Notes: generated by a model not told the origin, from the sequence alone. Shown: positions 37,733 to 47,076, numbered from the stretch's first letter. The stretch is DNA of 64,000 bases from Planctomycetaceae bacterium (GCA_947492385.1 CANLMX010000002.1:40992-104991), one strand, 5' to 3'. Translations and numbers: made by a program.

Positions 37733-40193
37733 GGACGGACTCCGTGAGGTCGTGCGGGAAGCGCGGCGCGCGGCCCTCGGCCTTGGCGCGCGCGATTTCC
37801 TCGAGGACGAGCCGCCGGTTGCGGCGCTTGATGACGGGCTTCACGTAGAAGGCATACGCCATTCCGGCGCATGCGATCACGCATCCGGCCAGCTGCGTCC
37901 ACACGCCGTGGCGGTTTCCCACGCCGAGCACCGTGTAGTTGAGGCCGGCGCTTGCGAGCCGGCCGTCGCGCGCCTCGTCGGGCGGGTCCCACTGGCTCTG
38001 GAAGTACGAGAAGCCGCCGAACTCCGCGGGCTCGTTGACGCTGACGGGCATCGGTGCGCCCCACTCCCCCTTGGGGTCGCGGAACCGGATGACGCTCGTG
38101 TAGTTGCGGATGCTCGAGGACTGCCCCGAGAACCCGCCCACATGCGTCGCGAGCTCGAAGGTGTCGAGCGCCACGGGGGCAGGCAACGGCAGGCGCTGGC
38201 GCGAGAACAGCACCTCGAGCTCGCTTCCGTCGGGGAGCTTGAACCGCGACGGGCGGAACCAATAGCGACGCAGCACGTCCTGCGGGGTGTCGAAGACGTA
38301 CGGGTGATACTGCAGCCACTCGCCCGCCGCGTCGCCGGGGTTCGAGAGCCGCATCATGGCGAACAGCTCGCGCGCGTCGCGCTGGCGCTGCTCCGCGGGG
38401 ACCACGAACGGGCGGGTCTCCTCGACCGCGTTCGGAAGCCACTCCGTGACCGTGAGGCTCACGCCGGCCGCGAGCGCCAGGGCCCGGCCCGGCTCGACGT
38501 CGAGCACGCGCGCCTCGGTCCGGCCGAGCGAGTCGATCAGGCGGAGCCGCCCGTCCTCGGGACCTGCCACGAGCAGCGCGAGCGCCAGCCCGTTTCCCGG
38601 CAGGTACTCGACCTCGACCGAGGCGTCGATGAAGCTCTCGCCGCCGCGCTTCATCGCGGCCATCGGATCCTCCCCCTCGCGGAGGTCACGGCTCATCGTC
38701 GGGTCGCTGAAGGCCCAGCGCCGGAACTCGCCCGCCGGCGTCCGAAGCTCGAGGATCGCGACCGAGACCTCGCGTCCTGCGATCGCAAGGTCGTCCTGCA
38801 CGGCGACGACGCGGTACCCGTAGCCCGAGTCCGGCGCGCCGATCGGTCGCCACGGTGCGTCCTTGTCGGCGAGCGCGGCATCCTTCACGGTCTCGAGGAG
38901 GTCGATCCCCTTCGCGGGAACGCGCAGGCGCAGCGACGGCTGCGCCATGAACGCACGCATCTGGTCCTCGTCCGACACCTGTCGCAGTGCCAGGACCCCA
39001 CCGTCGGCGCTGCGCTTCTGTGGGTCGCGGGACTCCAAGCGGTAGCTCATGGCACGTCCCTCGCGGTCGGCCACGCTCACCGCAGCCACGGCGTTCGGCG
39101 CATCGCCGGGGCCCCCGGCGCGCCAGCGCGAACGTGACTGCGCATACCGCAGGTACCCCGTCGCCTCGAGCGTCACGCCGGGCGCAGGGTCGCCCTCGGC
39201 CGCCGGCGGGATCGCGACGCGGATCGGGTGCGGGGCGATCGCGTCGCTGCCCGAGGCAAAGACCTCGCCGGGATCGCCGACGCAGTCGTTGTAGAGCGGA
39301 AGCCCGTGCACCGGTCGCTGCACCCACTTCGCCTCGCCGGGCCGGCGGACGTAGAGCGCCCAGCTCTTCTCGAGATCGTTCTTCAGGTAGAAGCGATCGG
39401 CCGGACCGTAATCGAGCGCGGCGAACAGCCGTTCGTCGACGAGGGGCTTCCCGGTCTCCTTCACCGCGCGCTTCACGGGCTGCTTCGGGTCCTGCGTGAA
39501 GACCATGTCCTCGGTGTAGTGGGGACGCCCCGCCACCAACTGACGGATGAACCGCTGCCCGGGACCGACCACCGACAGGTTCACGCTGTAGGCGCGCGCG
39601 CCCCGGTCGTCGCCCGAGAGCATCTCCCACTCGGGGTCGATCGACTGCACCTCGACCTCGTAGCGGTCGGCGCCCTCGCCCACGGTGACGCGGTTGCCAG
39701 GCATCGCCAGCATCGTCGCCTCGGCGACCAGTTCGCCGGCTCCGCCGCCCGCGGGGGCGGCGAGGATGCCCACCGTCACCGAGCGTCGCGGAACGGGCAC
39801 CTCCCCCTCGACCTTGGTCCCGAAATAGATCACGCTGCCCACGACGAGCACGATGATGCCCGAGTGGATCATCCACACGCCGTAGTTCACCGGCCGGAAC
39901 GGGATGCGACGAAGGGTCGTCACCGCGAGGTTCGCGCACAGCAGGCCGAGCAGCACGTCGAACGGCCACCAGTGGAACCACTCGAACTCGGTCATCTCGA
40001 AGGGCCGCCACTGGCGCACCTGCGCATGCACCCAGGCGTCCGGATGGAACACGTTGGGGTGCACCGGGTAGACGATGCCCGCGCTGCCCACCGACATGTA
40101 CACGAAGAGCACGGCGAGGATGACGATCCCGAAGCGAACGCTGCTGAAGAGGTCGAGGATCGCGCGGATCGGCGTCGGCATGGGACCGGACAT
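37725..40193 (-). CDS. Cytochrome c biogenesis protein ResB/Ccs1
   Basis: An 822-residue partner of CcsA in haem delivery to apocytochrome c. N-terminal hydrophobic helices carry the ResB pattern (LFSSVRFGIVILAVLFVYM...GSAGIVYP, WPFDVLLGLLCANLAVTTL, YGVWMIHSGIIVLVVGSVIYF). A periplasmic domain of more than 500 residues follows, then GGFSYFQSQWDPP and a final helix (GVWTQLAGCVIACAGMAYAFYV). It is longer than classical ResB. The start is ATG 40193 (MSGPMPTP), ATG 40181 being an alternative. The ORF track's start at 40295 would overlap the divergent cyclophilin gene. Confidence 0.9.
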   Translation of the reverse strand: MSGPMPTPIRAILDLFSSVRFGIVILAVLFVYMSVGSAGIVYPVHPNVFHPDAWVHAQVRQWRPFEMTEFEWFHWWPFDVLLGLLCANLAVTTLRRIPFRPVNYGVWMIHSGIIVLVVGSVIYFGTKVEGEVPVPRRSVTVGILAAPAGGGAGELVAEATMLAMPGNRVTVGEGADRYEVEVQSIDPEWEMLSGDDRGARAYSVNLSVVGPGQRFIRQLVAGRPHYTEDMVFTQDPKQPVKRAVKETGKPLVDERLFAALDYGPADRFYLKNDLEKSWALYVRRPGEAKWVQRPVHGLPLYNDCVGDPGEVFASGSDAIAPHPIRVAIPPAAEGDPAPGVTLEATGYLRYAQSRSRWRAGGPGDAPNAVAAVSVADREGRAMSYRLESRDPQKRSADGGVLALRQVSDEDQMRAFMAQPSLRLRVPAKGIDLLETVKDAALADKDAPWRPIGAPDSGYGYRVVAVQDDLAIAGREVSVAILELRTPAGEFRRWAFSDPTMSRDLREGEDPMAAMKRGGESFIDASVEVEYLPGNGLALALLVAGPEDGRLRLIDSLGRTEARVLDVEPGRALALAAGVSLTVTEWLPNAVEETRPFVVPAEQRQRDARELFAMMRLSNPGDAAGEWLQYHPYVFDTPQDVLRRYWFRPSRFKLPDGSELEVLFSRQRLPLPAPVALDTFELATHVGGFSGQSSSIRNYTSVIRFRDPKGEWGAPMPVSVNEPAEFGGFSYFQSQWDPPDEARDGRLASAGLNYTVLGVGNRHGVWTQLAGCVIACAGMAYAFYVKPVIKRRNRRLVLEEIARAKAEGRAPRFPHDLTESVHA

Positions 40194-40252
40194 CCTATGC
40201 ACGCAATGCGTATCATTCGCGCCCCGACCCCGAAGCCCAACGGAGAACCCGA
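40194..40252. promoter_or_regulatory. Divergent promoter region with 11-bp palindrome
   Basis: The 59 bases between divergent resB and the cyclophilin gene contain ACGCA-A-TGCGT (40201-40211), a perfect inverted repeat around one base, and TATCAT (40212 region) that could be a plus-strand -10. GGAG precedes the cyclophilin ATG by 7 bases. A single regulator binding the palindrome could affect both promoters. Confidence 0.4.
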
Positions 40253-41014
40253 ATGCACGCTGCCCGACGCATGTCCGTCCCCGCCCTTCTCGCACTCTCC
40301 GCCGCGTGCACCGCGCTCGCCCAGGACCCCGCGCCCGCCACGGCGCCGGCGGCCCCCGCGCCCGCGCAGGCCGTTGCGGCGCCGACTGGGCCGGTGTTCG
40401 TCAAGCTCGCGACGTCGAAGGGCGACCTCCTCCTCGAACTCGACCCCGCGAAGGCCCCCATCTCGGTCGAGAACTTCGTGAAGTACGTCAAGGACGGCTA
40501 CTACGACGGCACCGTGTTCCACCGCATCGTGCCCGGGTTCGTCGTGCAGGGCGGCGGGTTCGACCTCGCGCTCGTCCAGAAGCAGACCCGTCCCCCCATC
40601 AAGAACGAGTGGACCAACGGGCTCAAGAACTCCAAGGGAACGATCTCGATGGCCCGCATGCCGTCCCCGGACAGCGCGACGAGCCAGTTCTTCCTGAACC
40701 TGAAGGACAACCCTGCCCTCGACGGCGCGAACGGGCCCGGCTACGCGGTGTTCGGCAAGATCGTCGTCGGCCTCGACGTGCTCGACGCGATGGGCAAGGC
40801 GCCGACCACGCGTCGCGAGGCCACCGACCAGTCGGGCACCAAGCGGTTCTTCTCCGACGTCCCCGCCGAGGACATCAAGCTCACCAAGGCGTCGGTCGTC
40901 GAGCCCTCCGAGGCCGCGGCCATGATCGAGGCCGCGAAGGCCGCCGCGCCGGCACCCTCGCCTGCGGCGCAGCCCGCGCCGGCCGCACCCGCCGCCCCCG
41001 CCGGAGCGAAGTGA
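40253..41014 (+). CDS. Periplasmic cyclophilin-type peptidyl-prolyl isomerase
   Basis: A 253-residue exported prolyl isomerase. The signal peptide (ARRMSVPALLALSAACTALAQ) and an Ala/Pro linker lead into the cyclophilin core. Catalytic Arg lies in FHRIVPGFVVQGGG (about 95), then SMARMPSPDSATSQFFLNL, with the conserved GYAVFGKI near 165. A Pro/Ala-rich C-terminal tail follows. It would assist folding of exported proteins. It ends four bases before the ALDH gene, though no functional link is evident. Confidence 0.92.
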   Translation: MHAARRMSVPALLALSAACTALAQDPAPATAPAAPAPAQAVAAPTGPVFVKLATSKGDLLLELDPAKAPISVENFVKYVKDGYYDGTVFHRIVPGFVVQGGGFDLALVQKQTRPPIKNEWTNGLKNSKGTISMARMPSPDSATSQFFLNLKDNPALDGANGPGYAVFGKIVVGLDVLDAMGKAPTTRREATDQSGTKRFFSDVPAEDIKLTKASVVEPSEAAAMIEAAKAAAPAPSPAAQPAPAAPAAPAGAK

Positions 41015-41018
41015 ACCC

Positions 41019-42584
41019 ATGGCCAACGACCCACTGAAGTCCCTCGGCATGGCGCGCGACCCGCGACTCCTCGCACGAAGCGCGCGCACCGCGACGCTCC
41101 TCGCAGAGGGCAAGGCCGTCGACAGCCTCGACCCCGCGACCGGCAAGGTGCTGGGCACCGTGCGCCTCGACGGGGTGAAGGAGTACGAGCGCACGGTGAA
41201 GGCCGCGCAGGCGGTGCAGCACGAGTGGGCGATGCTGCCCGCGCCCAAGCGCGGCGAGATCGTGCGCCTCATGGGCGAGGCGTTCCGTGAGCACAAGGAC
41301 GGGCTCGGCGAGCTGGTCACGCGCGAGATGGGCAAGATCCTGCCCGAGGGCCTCGGCGAGATCCAGGAGTGCATCGACATCGCGGACTTCGCGGTGGGCC
41401 TCTCGCGCCAGCTGTACGGCCTCACGATGCACAGCGAGCGCACCCGCCATCGCATGTACGAACAGTGGCACCCGCTGGGGACCGTCGGCATCATCACGGC
41501 GTTCAACTTCCCGGCCGCGGTGTGGGCCTGGAACGCGATGATCGCGGCCGTCTGCGGCGACACCATGGTGTGGAAGCCCTCGCTCGTCACCCCGCTCACC
41601 GCGATCGCGATGAACCGGATCGCGCAGGACGTCATGCGCCGCCAGGACGTATTCGCGCCCTCGAAGGGACGGCCCGAGGACGTGTTCGGCCTGGTGATTG
41701 GCAACGACGCGGACGTCGGCGAGACCATGATCGCCGACCGCAGGCTGCCGCTCATCAGCGCCACCGGCAGCACCCGCATGGGGCGTCGCGTCGGCCAGGT
41801 GGTCGCGGGACGCCTCGGCCGCGCGCTCCTGGAGCTGGGCGGCAACAACGCGATCATCGTGATGCCCGACGCAGACATGGACCTCGTCGTGCGGGCGGTG
41901 CTCTTCGGCGCGGTCGGCACCGCGGGCCAGCGCTGCACCACCACGCGGCGGCTGATCGTGCACAAGGACGTCGCGGCCGAGCTCACCAAGCGCCTGGTCA
42001 AGGCGTACCGCACCGTGCCCATCGGCGACCCGATGCGCAAGGGAACGCTCATGGGTCCGCTCATCAATGCCCGCGCGGTGCAGTCGATGCGCCAGGCGAT
42101 CGAGCACGCCGAGCGCGACGGGTGCAAGGTGCTCGCGGGCGGCGCGAAGGGCATCGAACGCTTCGCGCGCAAGGCGGGCAACTTCGTCGAGCCGACGCTC
42201 ATCGCGGTCCCGAAGGGCCGCGTGCCGACGATCTGCTGCGAGGAGACGTTCGCACCCATCCTCTACGTGTTCACGGTTGACTCGCTCGACCAGGCGATGG
42301 CCATCAACAACGGTGTGGACCAGGGCCTCTCGAGCGCCATCTTCACCGACAGCGTGCGCAGCGCCGAGCGCTTCCTCAGCCACGAGGGCAGCGACTGCGG
42401 GATCGCGAACGTGAACATCGGCACAAGCGGTGCCGAGATCGGCGGCGCGTTCGGCGGCGAGAAGGACACGGGCGGCGGGCGCGAGTCCGGCTCGGACAGC
42501 TGGAAGCAGTACATGCGCCGGCAGACGTGCACCGTCAACTGGTCCAAGGAGCTGCCGCTGGCGCAGGGAATCGTCTTCGGCTGA
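41019..42584 (+). CDS. Aldehyde dehydrogenase, ALDH7 (antiquitin/AmaB) type
   Basis: A 521-residue NAD-dependent aldehyde dehydrogenase. [12 protein letters not shown], the cofactor motif ATGSTRMG, Glu in ELGGNNAI and Cys in [12 protein letters not shown] are present. The [28 protein letters not shown] region near the C-terminus is characteristic of ALDH7, which oxidises alpha-aminoadipic semialdehyde (piperideine-6-carboxylate) in lysine catabolism. The start is ATG 41019. A CoA-transferase subunit gene lies 79 bases downstream, consistent with a catabolic unit. Family is clear; substrate follows the family. Confidence 0.92.
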   Translation: MANDPLKSLGMARDPRLLARSARTATLLAEGKAVDSLDPATGKVLGTVRLDGVKEYERTVKAAQAVQHEWAMLPAPKRGEIVRLMGEAFREHKDGLGELVTREMGKILPEGLGEIQECIDIADFAVGLSRQLYGLTMHSERTRHRMYEQWHPLGTVGIITAFNFPAAVWAWNAMIAAVCGDTMVWKPSLVTPLTAIAMNRIAQDVMRRQDVFAPSKGRPEDVFGLVIGNDADVGETMIADRRLPLISATGSTRMGRRVGQVVAGRLGRALLELGGNNAIIVMPDADMDLVVRAVLFGAVGTAGQRCTTTRRLIVHKDVAAELTKRLVKAYRTVPIGDPMRKGTLMGPLINARAVQSMRQAIEHAERDGCKVLAGGAKGIERFARKAGNFVEPTLIAVPKGRVPTICCEETFAPILYVFTVDSLDQAMAINNGVDQGLSSAIFTDSVRSAERFLSHEGSDCGIANVNIGTSGAEIGGAFGGEKDTGGGRESGSDSWKQYMRRQTCTVNWSKELPLAQGIVFG

Positions 42585-42663
42585 CCGGACGGCGGCGCGC
42601 CGCAGGCGCTGGGCAGCACGCAGGCACCAGGCAACACGCAACGCGAACCCCGAGCATCCACCC

Positions 42664-43326
42664 ATGCCACTCGACCGCAACCAGCTCGCGAAGCGCGCCT
42701 CGCAGGAACTGCGCGACGGCTTCTACGTGAACCTCGGGATCGGCATCCCCACGCTCGTGGCGAACCACGTGCCGGCGGGCATGCAGGTGTGGCTCCAGTC
42801 GGAAAACGGGCTCCTCGGCATGGGACCCTTCCCCACCGAGGCCGAGGTGGACGCCGACCTCATCAACGCGGGCAAGCAGACCGTGACCGCGGTGCCGGGC
42901 GCCAGCTTCTTCTCGAGCGCCGACAGTTTCGCGATGATCCGTGGCGGCCACATCGACCTCGCGATCCTGGGTGCGATGGAGGTGAGCGAGCGCGGCGACC
43001 TGGCGAACTGGATGATCCCCGGAAAGCTCGTCAAGGGCATGGGCGGCGCGATGGACCTGGTCGCCGGGGTGCAGCGCGTGGTGGTGGTGATGGAGCACTG
43101 CAACAAGAAGGGCGAGTCGAAGTTCCTGCCCGCCTGCACCCTGCCCCTCACCGGCCGCGCGTGCGTGCACATGCTGATCACCGACCTCGCGGCGTTCGAG
43201 CTCGACCGGGCGCACGGCCTGTTCCGGCTGATCGAGACCGCCCCGGGCGTGACGGTCGATGAGGTGAAGGCGAAGACCGCGGCCAGGATCCTGGTCGACG
43301 GTGCGGTGAAGACGATGGACGTGTGA
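42664..43326 (+). CDS. scoB: 3-oxoacid CoA-transferase subunit B
   Basis: A 220-residue beta subunit of succinyl-CoA:3-ketoacid CoA-transferase. It has [17 protein letters not shown] near the start, the catalytic Glu in [11 protein letters not shown] (about 41), and the Ala/Gly-rich [24 protein letters not shown] and GMGGAMDLV blocks. Subunit A (scoA) normally lies directly next to it, but neither side carries one here. The start is ATG 42664; the track ORF from 42430 is an ALDH shadow. Combined with ALDH7 it suggests amino-acid or ketone-body catabolism. Confidence 0.92.
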   Translation: MPLDRNQLAKRASQELRDGFYVNLGIGIPTLVANHVPAGMQVWLQSENGLLGMGPFPTEAEVDADLINAGKQTVTAVPGASFFSSADSFAMIRGGHIDLAILGAMEVSERGDLANWMIPGKLVKGMGGAMDLVAGVQRVVVVMEHCNKKGESKFLPACTLPLTGRACVHMLITDLAAFELDRAHGLFRLIETAPGVTVDEVKAKTAARILVDGAVKTMDV

Positions 43327-43347
43327 GCGTCGCCCAACTCAGCGACC

Positions 43348-43381
43348 GGAGCGCGGGGCCGGGGGTTCGGCCCGCGGCTCC
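43348..43381 (+). terminator. Bulged hairpin after scoB
   Basis: GGAGC-GCGGGGCC and GGCCCGCG-GCTCC pair over about 12 bp with single-base bulges, 22 bases after the scoB stop. There is no U tract. Confidence 0.4.
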
Positions 43382-43497
43382 GAAGACGGCGAGGCACGCG
43401 CATGATGCCCCGGGTGGCGCGGGCCGTTCCACGTGCCGAGCCCGTGTTCGATGAGTCCGAGCGAAACCTGGTGGAGCGAGGACGTCCGCGGGGCGGA

Positions 43498-43613
43498 CCC
43501 CCGGCCCCGCGCGGAGGGAGCGGCGCGGGTTACCCGGGCGCGCGACCGGCGCGGGCCCCCGGCCCCGCGCGGAGGGAGCGGCGCGGGTTACCCGGGCGCG
43601 CGACCGGCGCGGC
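43498..43613. repeat. Two-copy 58-bp tandem duplication
   Basis: Two adjacent 58-base units (43498-43555 and 43556-43613) beginning CCCCCGGCCCCGCGCGG are identical except for the last base. Each contains GGGTTACCCGGGCGCGCG. Near-identity suggests a recent duplication in the intergenic region. Confidence 0.9.
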
Positions 43614-43633
43614 CCCCAGGCTCCCCAAAGCCA

Positions 43634-43660
43634 CGCGCCCCGCGGTTCACGCGGGGCGCG
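43634..43660 (-). terminator. Terminator hairpin after fliA
   Basis: CGCGCCCCGCG-GTTCA-CGCGGGGCGCG is a perfect 11-bp stem, 33 bases beyond the fliA stop in the leftward direction, followed on that strand by TGGCTTTGGGG. It most likely ends the flagellar transcript. Confidence 0.65.
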
Positions 43661-43693
43661 GGCGCTCGGAAGATGGACCCTCCGGCAGGTGGT

Positions 43694-44779
43694 TCAGAAG
43701 TCCTTCAGGCGGTGCTGCATCTGCGCCTTCAGGCGCGCAAGGATGCTCGAGTGCATCTGGCTGACGCGGCTCTCGGAGAGGTCGAGCGTGAGCCCGATCT
43801 CCTTCATCGTCATCTCCTCGTAGTAGTAGAGGATCACGATCAGCCGTTCGGAGCGCGACAGGCCCTTGGTGATGAGGTGCTGCAGGTCGCCGCGCTGGAC
43901 GATCTCGGCCGGGTTGGGCTGCCGGCCGTCCTCGATGACGTCGACCTCGCGGACCTCGCGGCTCGAGTCGCTCTCGAACGCCTTGCGGTCGAGGCTCACC
44001 ACGCCGACGGGACGCGAGTCCTTCGAGAGCTTGTCGTACTCGGCACCGCTCACCTGCATGATCGAGGCGATCTCGTCGTCGGTGGGGCGACGGCCGTGCG
44101 TCAGCTCGAACTCCTTGCGGACCTTCTCGACCTTGGCGGTGCGGCTGCGCACCAGGCGCGGCACCCAGTCCATGTTGCGCAGCTCGTCGAAGATCGAGCC
44201 CCGGATGCGCGGCGCGCAGAAGGTCTCGAACTTGACCCCACGCGCCGGGTCGAACGAATCGATGGCGTCCATCAGCCCGAACAGGCCAGCGCTGATGAGG
44301 TCGTTCACGTCCACTTCGCTGGGGAGGCGCGTGTGCAGGCGCTCGGCCGTGAACCGAACCACCTCGTAGAACCGCTCGATCAGGCGGTTGCGAAGATCCT
44401 CGCGGCGCACCTTGTCGCCACGATCGCTGGCGTCGCGGTAGGCGGTCCAGAGCGCGTCATGCGTCGAGGGCATGCGAGCCGGTGCAGACACCTCGACGAC
44501 ACGGGCGACGGGCATGACCGGGTCCGCCGGACGAGGCGCCACCGTGCGCGCGGGGCTGGCCGCGCGCGACGCCGCGGGGCGCGATGCGGTCGACCCGGAC
44601 CGAGCCCCGGCCGACGGTCGCCGGGCAGGCACGGTGGGGGAAGTGGACGGCCGCGCTCCGGTTACACCGCGCTTCGCGGGCGCTGGAACGGTGCGAGTCG
44701 GGGACGAGCCCTGGGACAGACGCTTGGTGGCTGGGGTGGGTGCCTGCCGTGACACCGCCCGCGCTTTGCTCTTCGACAT
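43694..44779 (-). CDS. fliA: Flagellar/WhiG-type sigma factor (sigma-28, FliA)
   Basis: Alternative sigma factor for late flagellar genes. Region 2 reads IERFYEVVRFTAERL...VDVNDLISAGLFGLMDAIDSFDPARGVKFETFCAPRIRGSIFDELR; region 3 includes RRPTDDEIASIM; region 4 is LYYYEEMTMKEIGLTLDLSESRVSQMHSS. The sigma core begins only near residue 105. It is preceded by a Ser/Pro/Ala/Arg-rich extension absent from classical FliA (about 240 residues). The start is supported by AAGGAG seven bases before ATG 44779, so the extension is probably translated. It has its own upstream gap and likely promoter after flhG. No FlgM anti-sigma gene is seen. Confidence 0.94.
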   Translation of the reverse strand: MSKSKARAVSRQAPTPATKRLSQGSSPTRTVPAPAKRGVTGARPSTSPTVPARRPSAGARSGSTASRPAASRAASPARTVAPRPADPVMPVARVVEVSAPARMPSTHDALWTAYRDASDRGDKVRREDLRNRLIERFYEVVRFTAERLHTRLPSEVDVNDLISAGLFGLMDAIDSFDPARGVKFETFCAPRIRGSIFDELRNMDWVPRLVRSRTAKVEKVRKEFELTHGRRPTDDEIASIMQVSGAEYDKLSKDSRPVGVVSLDRKAFESDSSREVREVDVIEDGRQPNPAEIVQRGDLQHLITKGLSRSERLIVILYYYEEMTMKEIGLTLDLSESRVSQMHSSILARLKAQMQHRLKDF

Positions 44780-44971
44780 CGGTCGCTCCTTGACCTGCGA
44801 GAAGAGAGTGCAGTACGCACGCTGGACGAGCCGAGCGGATCCCCGCCGCGGCGCGTCCTGATGAAGGAGCCGACGCCCCACCGAGTGGGCTCGACGAACT
44901 CCGTTGATCCCCAGCATCCTTGCCGGGGTGCCGCTGCGTCATCGATCCGTGACGAACGCGTTGGCGGGTCC

Positions 44972-45001
44972 AATATAACAGCCTGCCAGCGACCTCCGCA
45001 A
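44972..45001 (-). promoter_or_regulatory. Possible fliA promoter
   Basis: On the minus strand TTGCGG and TATATT are separated by 18 bases, about 190 bases upstream of the fliA start in the 252-base gap after flhG. The local AT content stands out. It does not look like a sigma-28 promoter. Confidence 0.4.
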
Positions 45002-45031
45002 GGCCTTTCGTCGCCCGATTGCGAATTATTT

Positions 45032-45985
45032 TCACCTCGCGAGCGCACCACCCACCGAGGCCACCGTGGCCGCGGCCGCGGCCGCCGAACCGCTCCAACG
45101 CCCCGCCAGCCGGGCCAGGAATCCGGCGCCGACCGAGGTTGGCGCGGGTTCGACACCGGAAAGCCGGGACTCGAGCCCGCGGATCGCGCGCGCCGCAGGA
45201 CTTCCCGGAGCAGCCGCAAGCACCGGCCGCGATGTACGCACGCTCGAGCGAACGGCATCGTCATCGGGAACGGCACCCACGAACTCGGGGGCCACGCCGA
45301 GGTGCCGACGTGCGGTGAGCGCCAGTCGCTCGCAGGCGCGCGCGCCGTCGTCGCCCCGCGCCATCGACGCAGCACAATGCCAACCGTCGCGCCGCCCACG
45401 CCGCGTGCACGCCTTCATGAATGCATAGGCGTCCGCGAGCGACGTGGGCTCGGGCGTCGTGACCACCAGCACGCGGTCGGCCGCGCACGCCAGGTCCAGC
45501 GTTCCCGCGCCGATGCCAGCACCGAGATCGATCACCAGTCGGTCGACATGCGAGGCGATGCGCGCAAGCCCACCGAGGAGCCGCGTGCGTTGCGCCGCGT
45601 CGAGGTCGGCCATCCGTGCGATGCCCGACGCGCCCGCAAGCAGCCACGTCCGTGGTGCGACGCGGACCATGCAATCGCTGAGCTGCACGCGCCCCGCGAG
45701 CCACTCGGCGACCGAGTGCTTCGCACGCACGCCCGCGAGGATGTCCGCATTCGCCATCCCGAGATCCGCGTCCACGAGCACGGTGCGAACGCCGCGCTCT
45801 CCGGAAGCCATCGCGATCCCGAGCGCAACCGTGCTCTTGCCCACCCCGCCCTTGCCGCTTGCGACCGCGATCGTGCGCGCAAGGCTCGCCGCCGAAGGCA
45901 TGGGGCGCGCCGACGCAGGCACCGGCGGCCCGATGCCTGCCGCAGCCGCACGCGCGCGCAGTGCCTCGGCCTGGCGATCCATCAT
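45032..45985 (-). CDS. flhG: Flagellar number regulator FlhG (MinD-like ATPase)
   Basis: A 317-residue ParA/MinD-type ATPase (FlhG/YlxH) controlling flagellar placement and number. The deviant Walker A is ASGKGGVGKST (about 44), followed by VLVDADLGMANADI and VIDLGAG, then TTPEPTSLADAYAF. The start is ATG 45985, overlapping the flhF stop as ATGA. An N-terminal 35-residue segment (DRQAEALRARAA...) matches the activation helix position that interacts with FlhF. The C-terminus is Ala-rich. Confidence 0.9.
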   Translation of the reverse strand: MMDRQAEALRARAAAAGIGPPVPASARPMPSAASLARTIAVASGKGGVGKSTVALGIAMASGERGVRTVLVDADLGMANADILAGVRAKHSVAEWLAGRVQLSDCMVRVAPRTWLLAGASGIARMADLDAAQRTRLLGGLARIASHVDRLVIDLGAGIGAGTLDLACAADRVLVVTTPEPTSLADAYAFMKACTRRGRRDGWHCAASMARGDDGARACERLALTARRHLGVAPEFVGAVPDDDAVRSSVRTSRPVLAAAPGSPAARAIRGLESRLSGVEPAPTSVGAGFLARLAGRWSGSAAAAAATVASVGGALAR

Positions 45986-47076
45986 GCAGCGCCCGCCGTC
46001 CCTTCCCCGCGACCGAGGATCCTCCGTGCGAACTCCGCGGCATCGGCGCGCTCGATGTCGTCCGGCACTTCCTGTCCGTCGGTGAACCACGCCGCGGGAC
46101 ACGCGCTGCGCCGCACGGCCCCGACCAGCGCGCCGAGCCCTTCGCTCTCGTCGAGCTTCGTCAGCACGGTGCGCGTCGGCGCGGTCGGCCGGAACGCGTC
46201 CACCGACTCCTCGAGCGCACGAGCCGAGGACGCACCCGGCAGCACCAGGAGCGTCTCGTCGACGTGCACCGCGCGAAGGACCGCGGCGATCTCCCCGATG
46301 CGGGCCGCATCACGATGCCCGCGGCCCGGCGTGTCGACCAGCACCACGTCGCGGTCGGACATGCGGGCGAGCGCCTCGGCCGCCGCGGACGGGCCTTCGG
46401 ATGCATGCACGGCGACGCCGAGGATGCGGCCGTACGTGCGGAGCTGCTCCACCGCGCCGACCCGGTACGCGTCGGCCGCGATGATCCCGACGCGCAGTCC
46501 CCGGTCGATCCGCCAGATGGACGCGAGCTTCGCGAGCGTGGTCGTCTTGCCGACGCCCGTCGGGCCCGCCACGCCGATGACGAGGGGACGCCCCGTGGCC
46601 GCCGCACCGCGGGGCGCAATCGGCTCGGACACCGGCATCAGCGCGGTCAGCGCCGAGAGCGCGGCCGCGTGCGCGATCGCATCCATCTCTTCCGCGGCGG
46701 CGGCGTCGAGCCGGCCACGCACCGAGGCGATCACGTGGGCGACCAGGTCCTCGGGGAGCGACTGCGCCCGGAGGCGTGCCGCCAGCCGCGCCAGCGCTCC
46801 CGCATCGCGGGCGCCCGGGTGCGCGGCCTCGAGGGTTCCGGTGGCCTCGCGCGCGGCGATGCGCGCCGCCATCACCGCGCGGGCGAGGGCCGCACGTGCC
46901 GCACGACGCGACGCCGTCGCCGTCACCCTGGCCTCGACCACAACCTCGAACGCCATGCGACGGCCGCGCGAGGCACGCGGCCCCGCGCGGAGCACACGCA
47001 CGTCCATGCCGTGGTTGCGCCGGGCCGCGAACATTGCCTCGGCCATCGAATCCGCGATGTACCTGACCGTCGTCAT
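45982..47076 (-). CDS. flhF: Flagellar biosynthesis GTPase FlhF
   Basis: SRP-type GTPase of 364 residues that positions flagella, working with FlhG. An N-terminal B domain (VRYIADSMAEAMFAARRNHG) is followed by a helical N domain, then the G domain: G1 GPTGVGKTTTLAKLA (about 170), DAYRVGAVEQL, G3 DTPGRGH, and G4 TKLDES. ATGA overlaps link it to flhA upstream and flhG downstream. Confidence 0.94.
   Translation of the reverse strand: MTTVRYIADSMAEAMFAARRNHGMDVRVLRAGPRASRGRRMAFEVVVEARVTATASRRAARAALARAVMAARIAAREATGTLEAAHPGARDAGALARLAARLRAQSLPEDLVAHVIASVRGRLDAAAAEEMDAIAHAAALSALTALMPVSEPIAPRGAAATGRPLVIGVAGPTGVGKTTTLAKLASIWRIDRGLRVGIIAADAYRVGAVEQLRTYGRILGVAVHASEGPSAAAEALARMSDRDVVLVDTPGRGHRDAARIGEIAAVLRAVHVDETLLVLPGASSARALEESVDAFRPTAPTRTVLTKLDESEGLGALVGAVRRSACPAAWFTDGQEVPDDIERADAAEFARRILGRGEGTAGAA

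Larger units (their letters stand above)
43327..43693. other. 367-bp non-coding region with hairpins and a tandem repeat
   Basis: This gap separates convergent scoB and fliA. It holds a bulged hairpin near the scoB end, an extremely GC-rich stretch with a 58-bp tandem duplication, and a strong hairpin near the fliA end. ORFs called here (43402..43764 and others) only read through the repeats and have no protein-like composition. No tRNA or other RNA gene is recognisable. Confidence 0.6.

Noticed and set aside
42585-42663. Short CAGGCACCAGGCAACACGCAACG-like repeats as a regulatory array
   Set aside because: Units are irregular and too few to distinguish from chance.
43402-43764. ORFs across the 58-bp repeats (repeat peptide GSGAGYPGARPAR)
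   Set aside because: They merely translate the duplicated GC-rich DNA, overlap the fliA terminator and fliA itself, and lack start signals.
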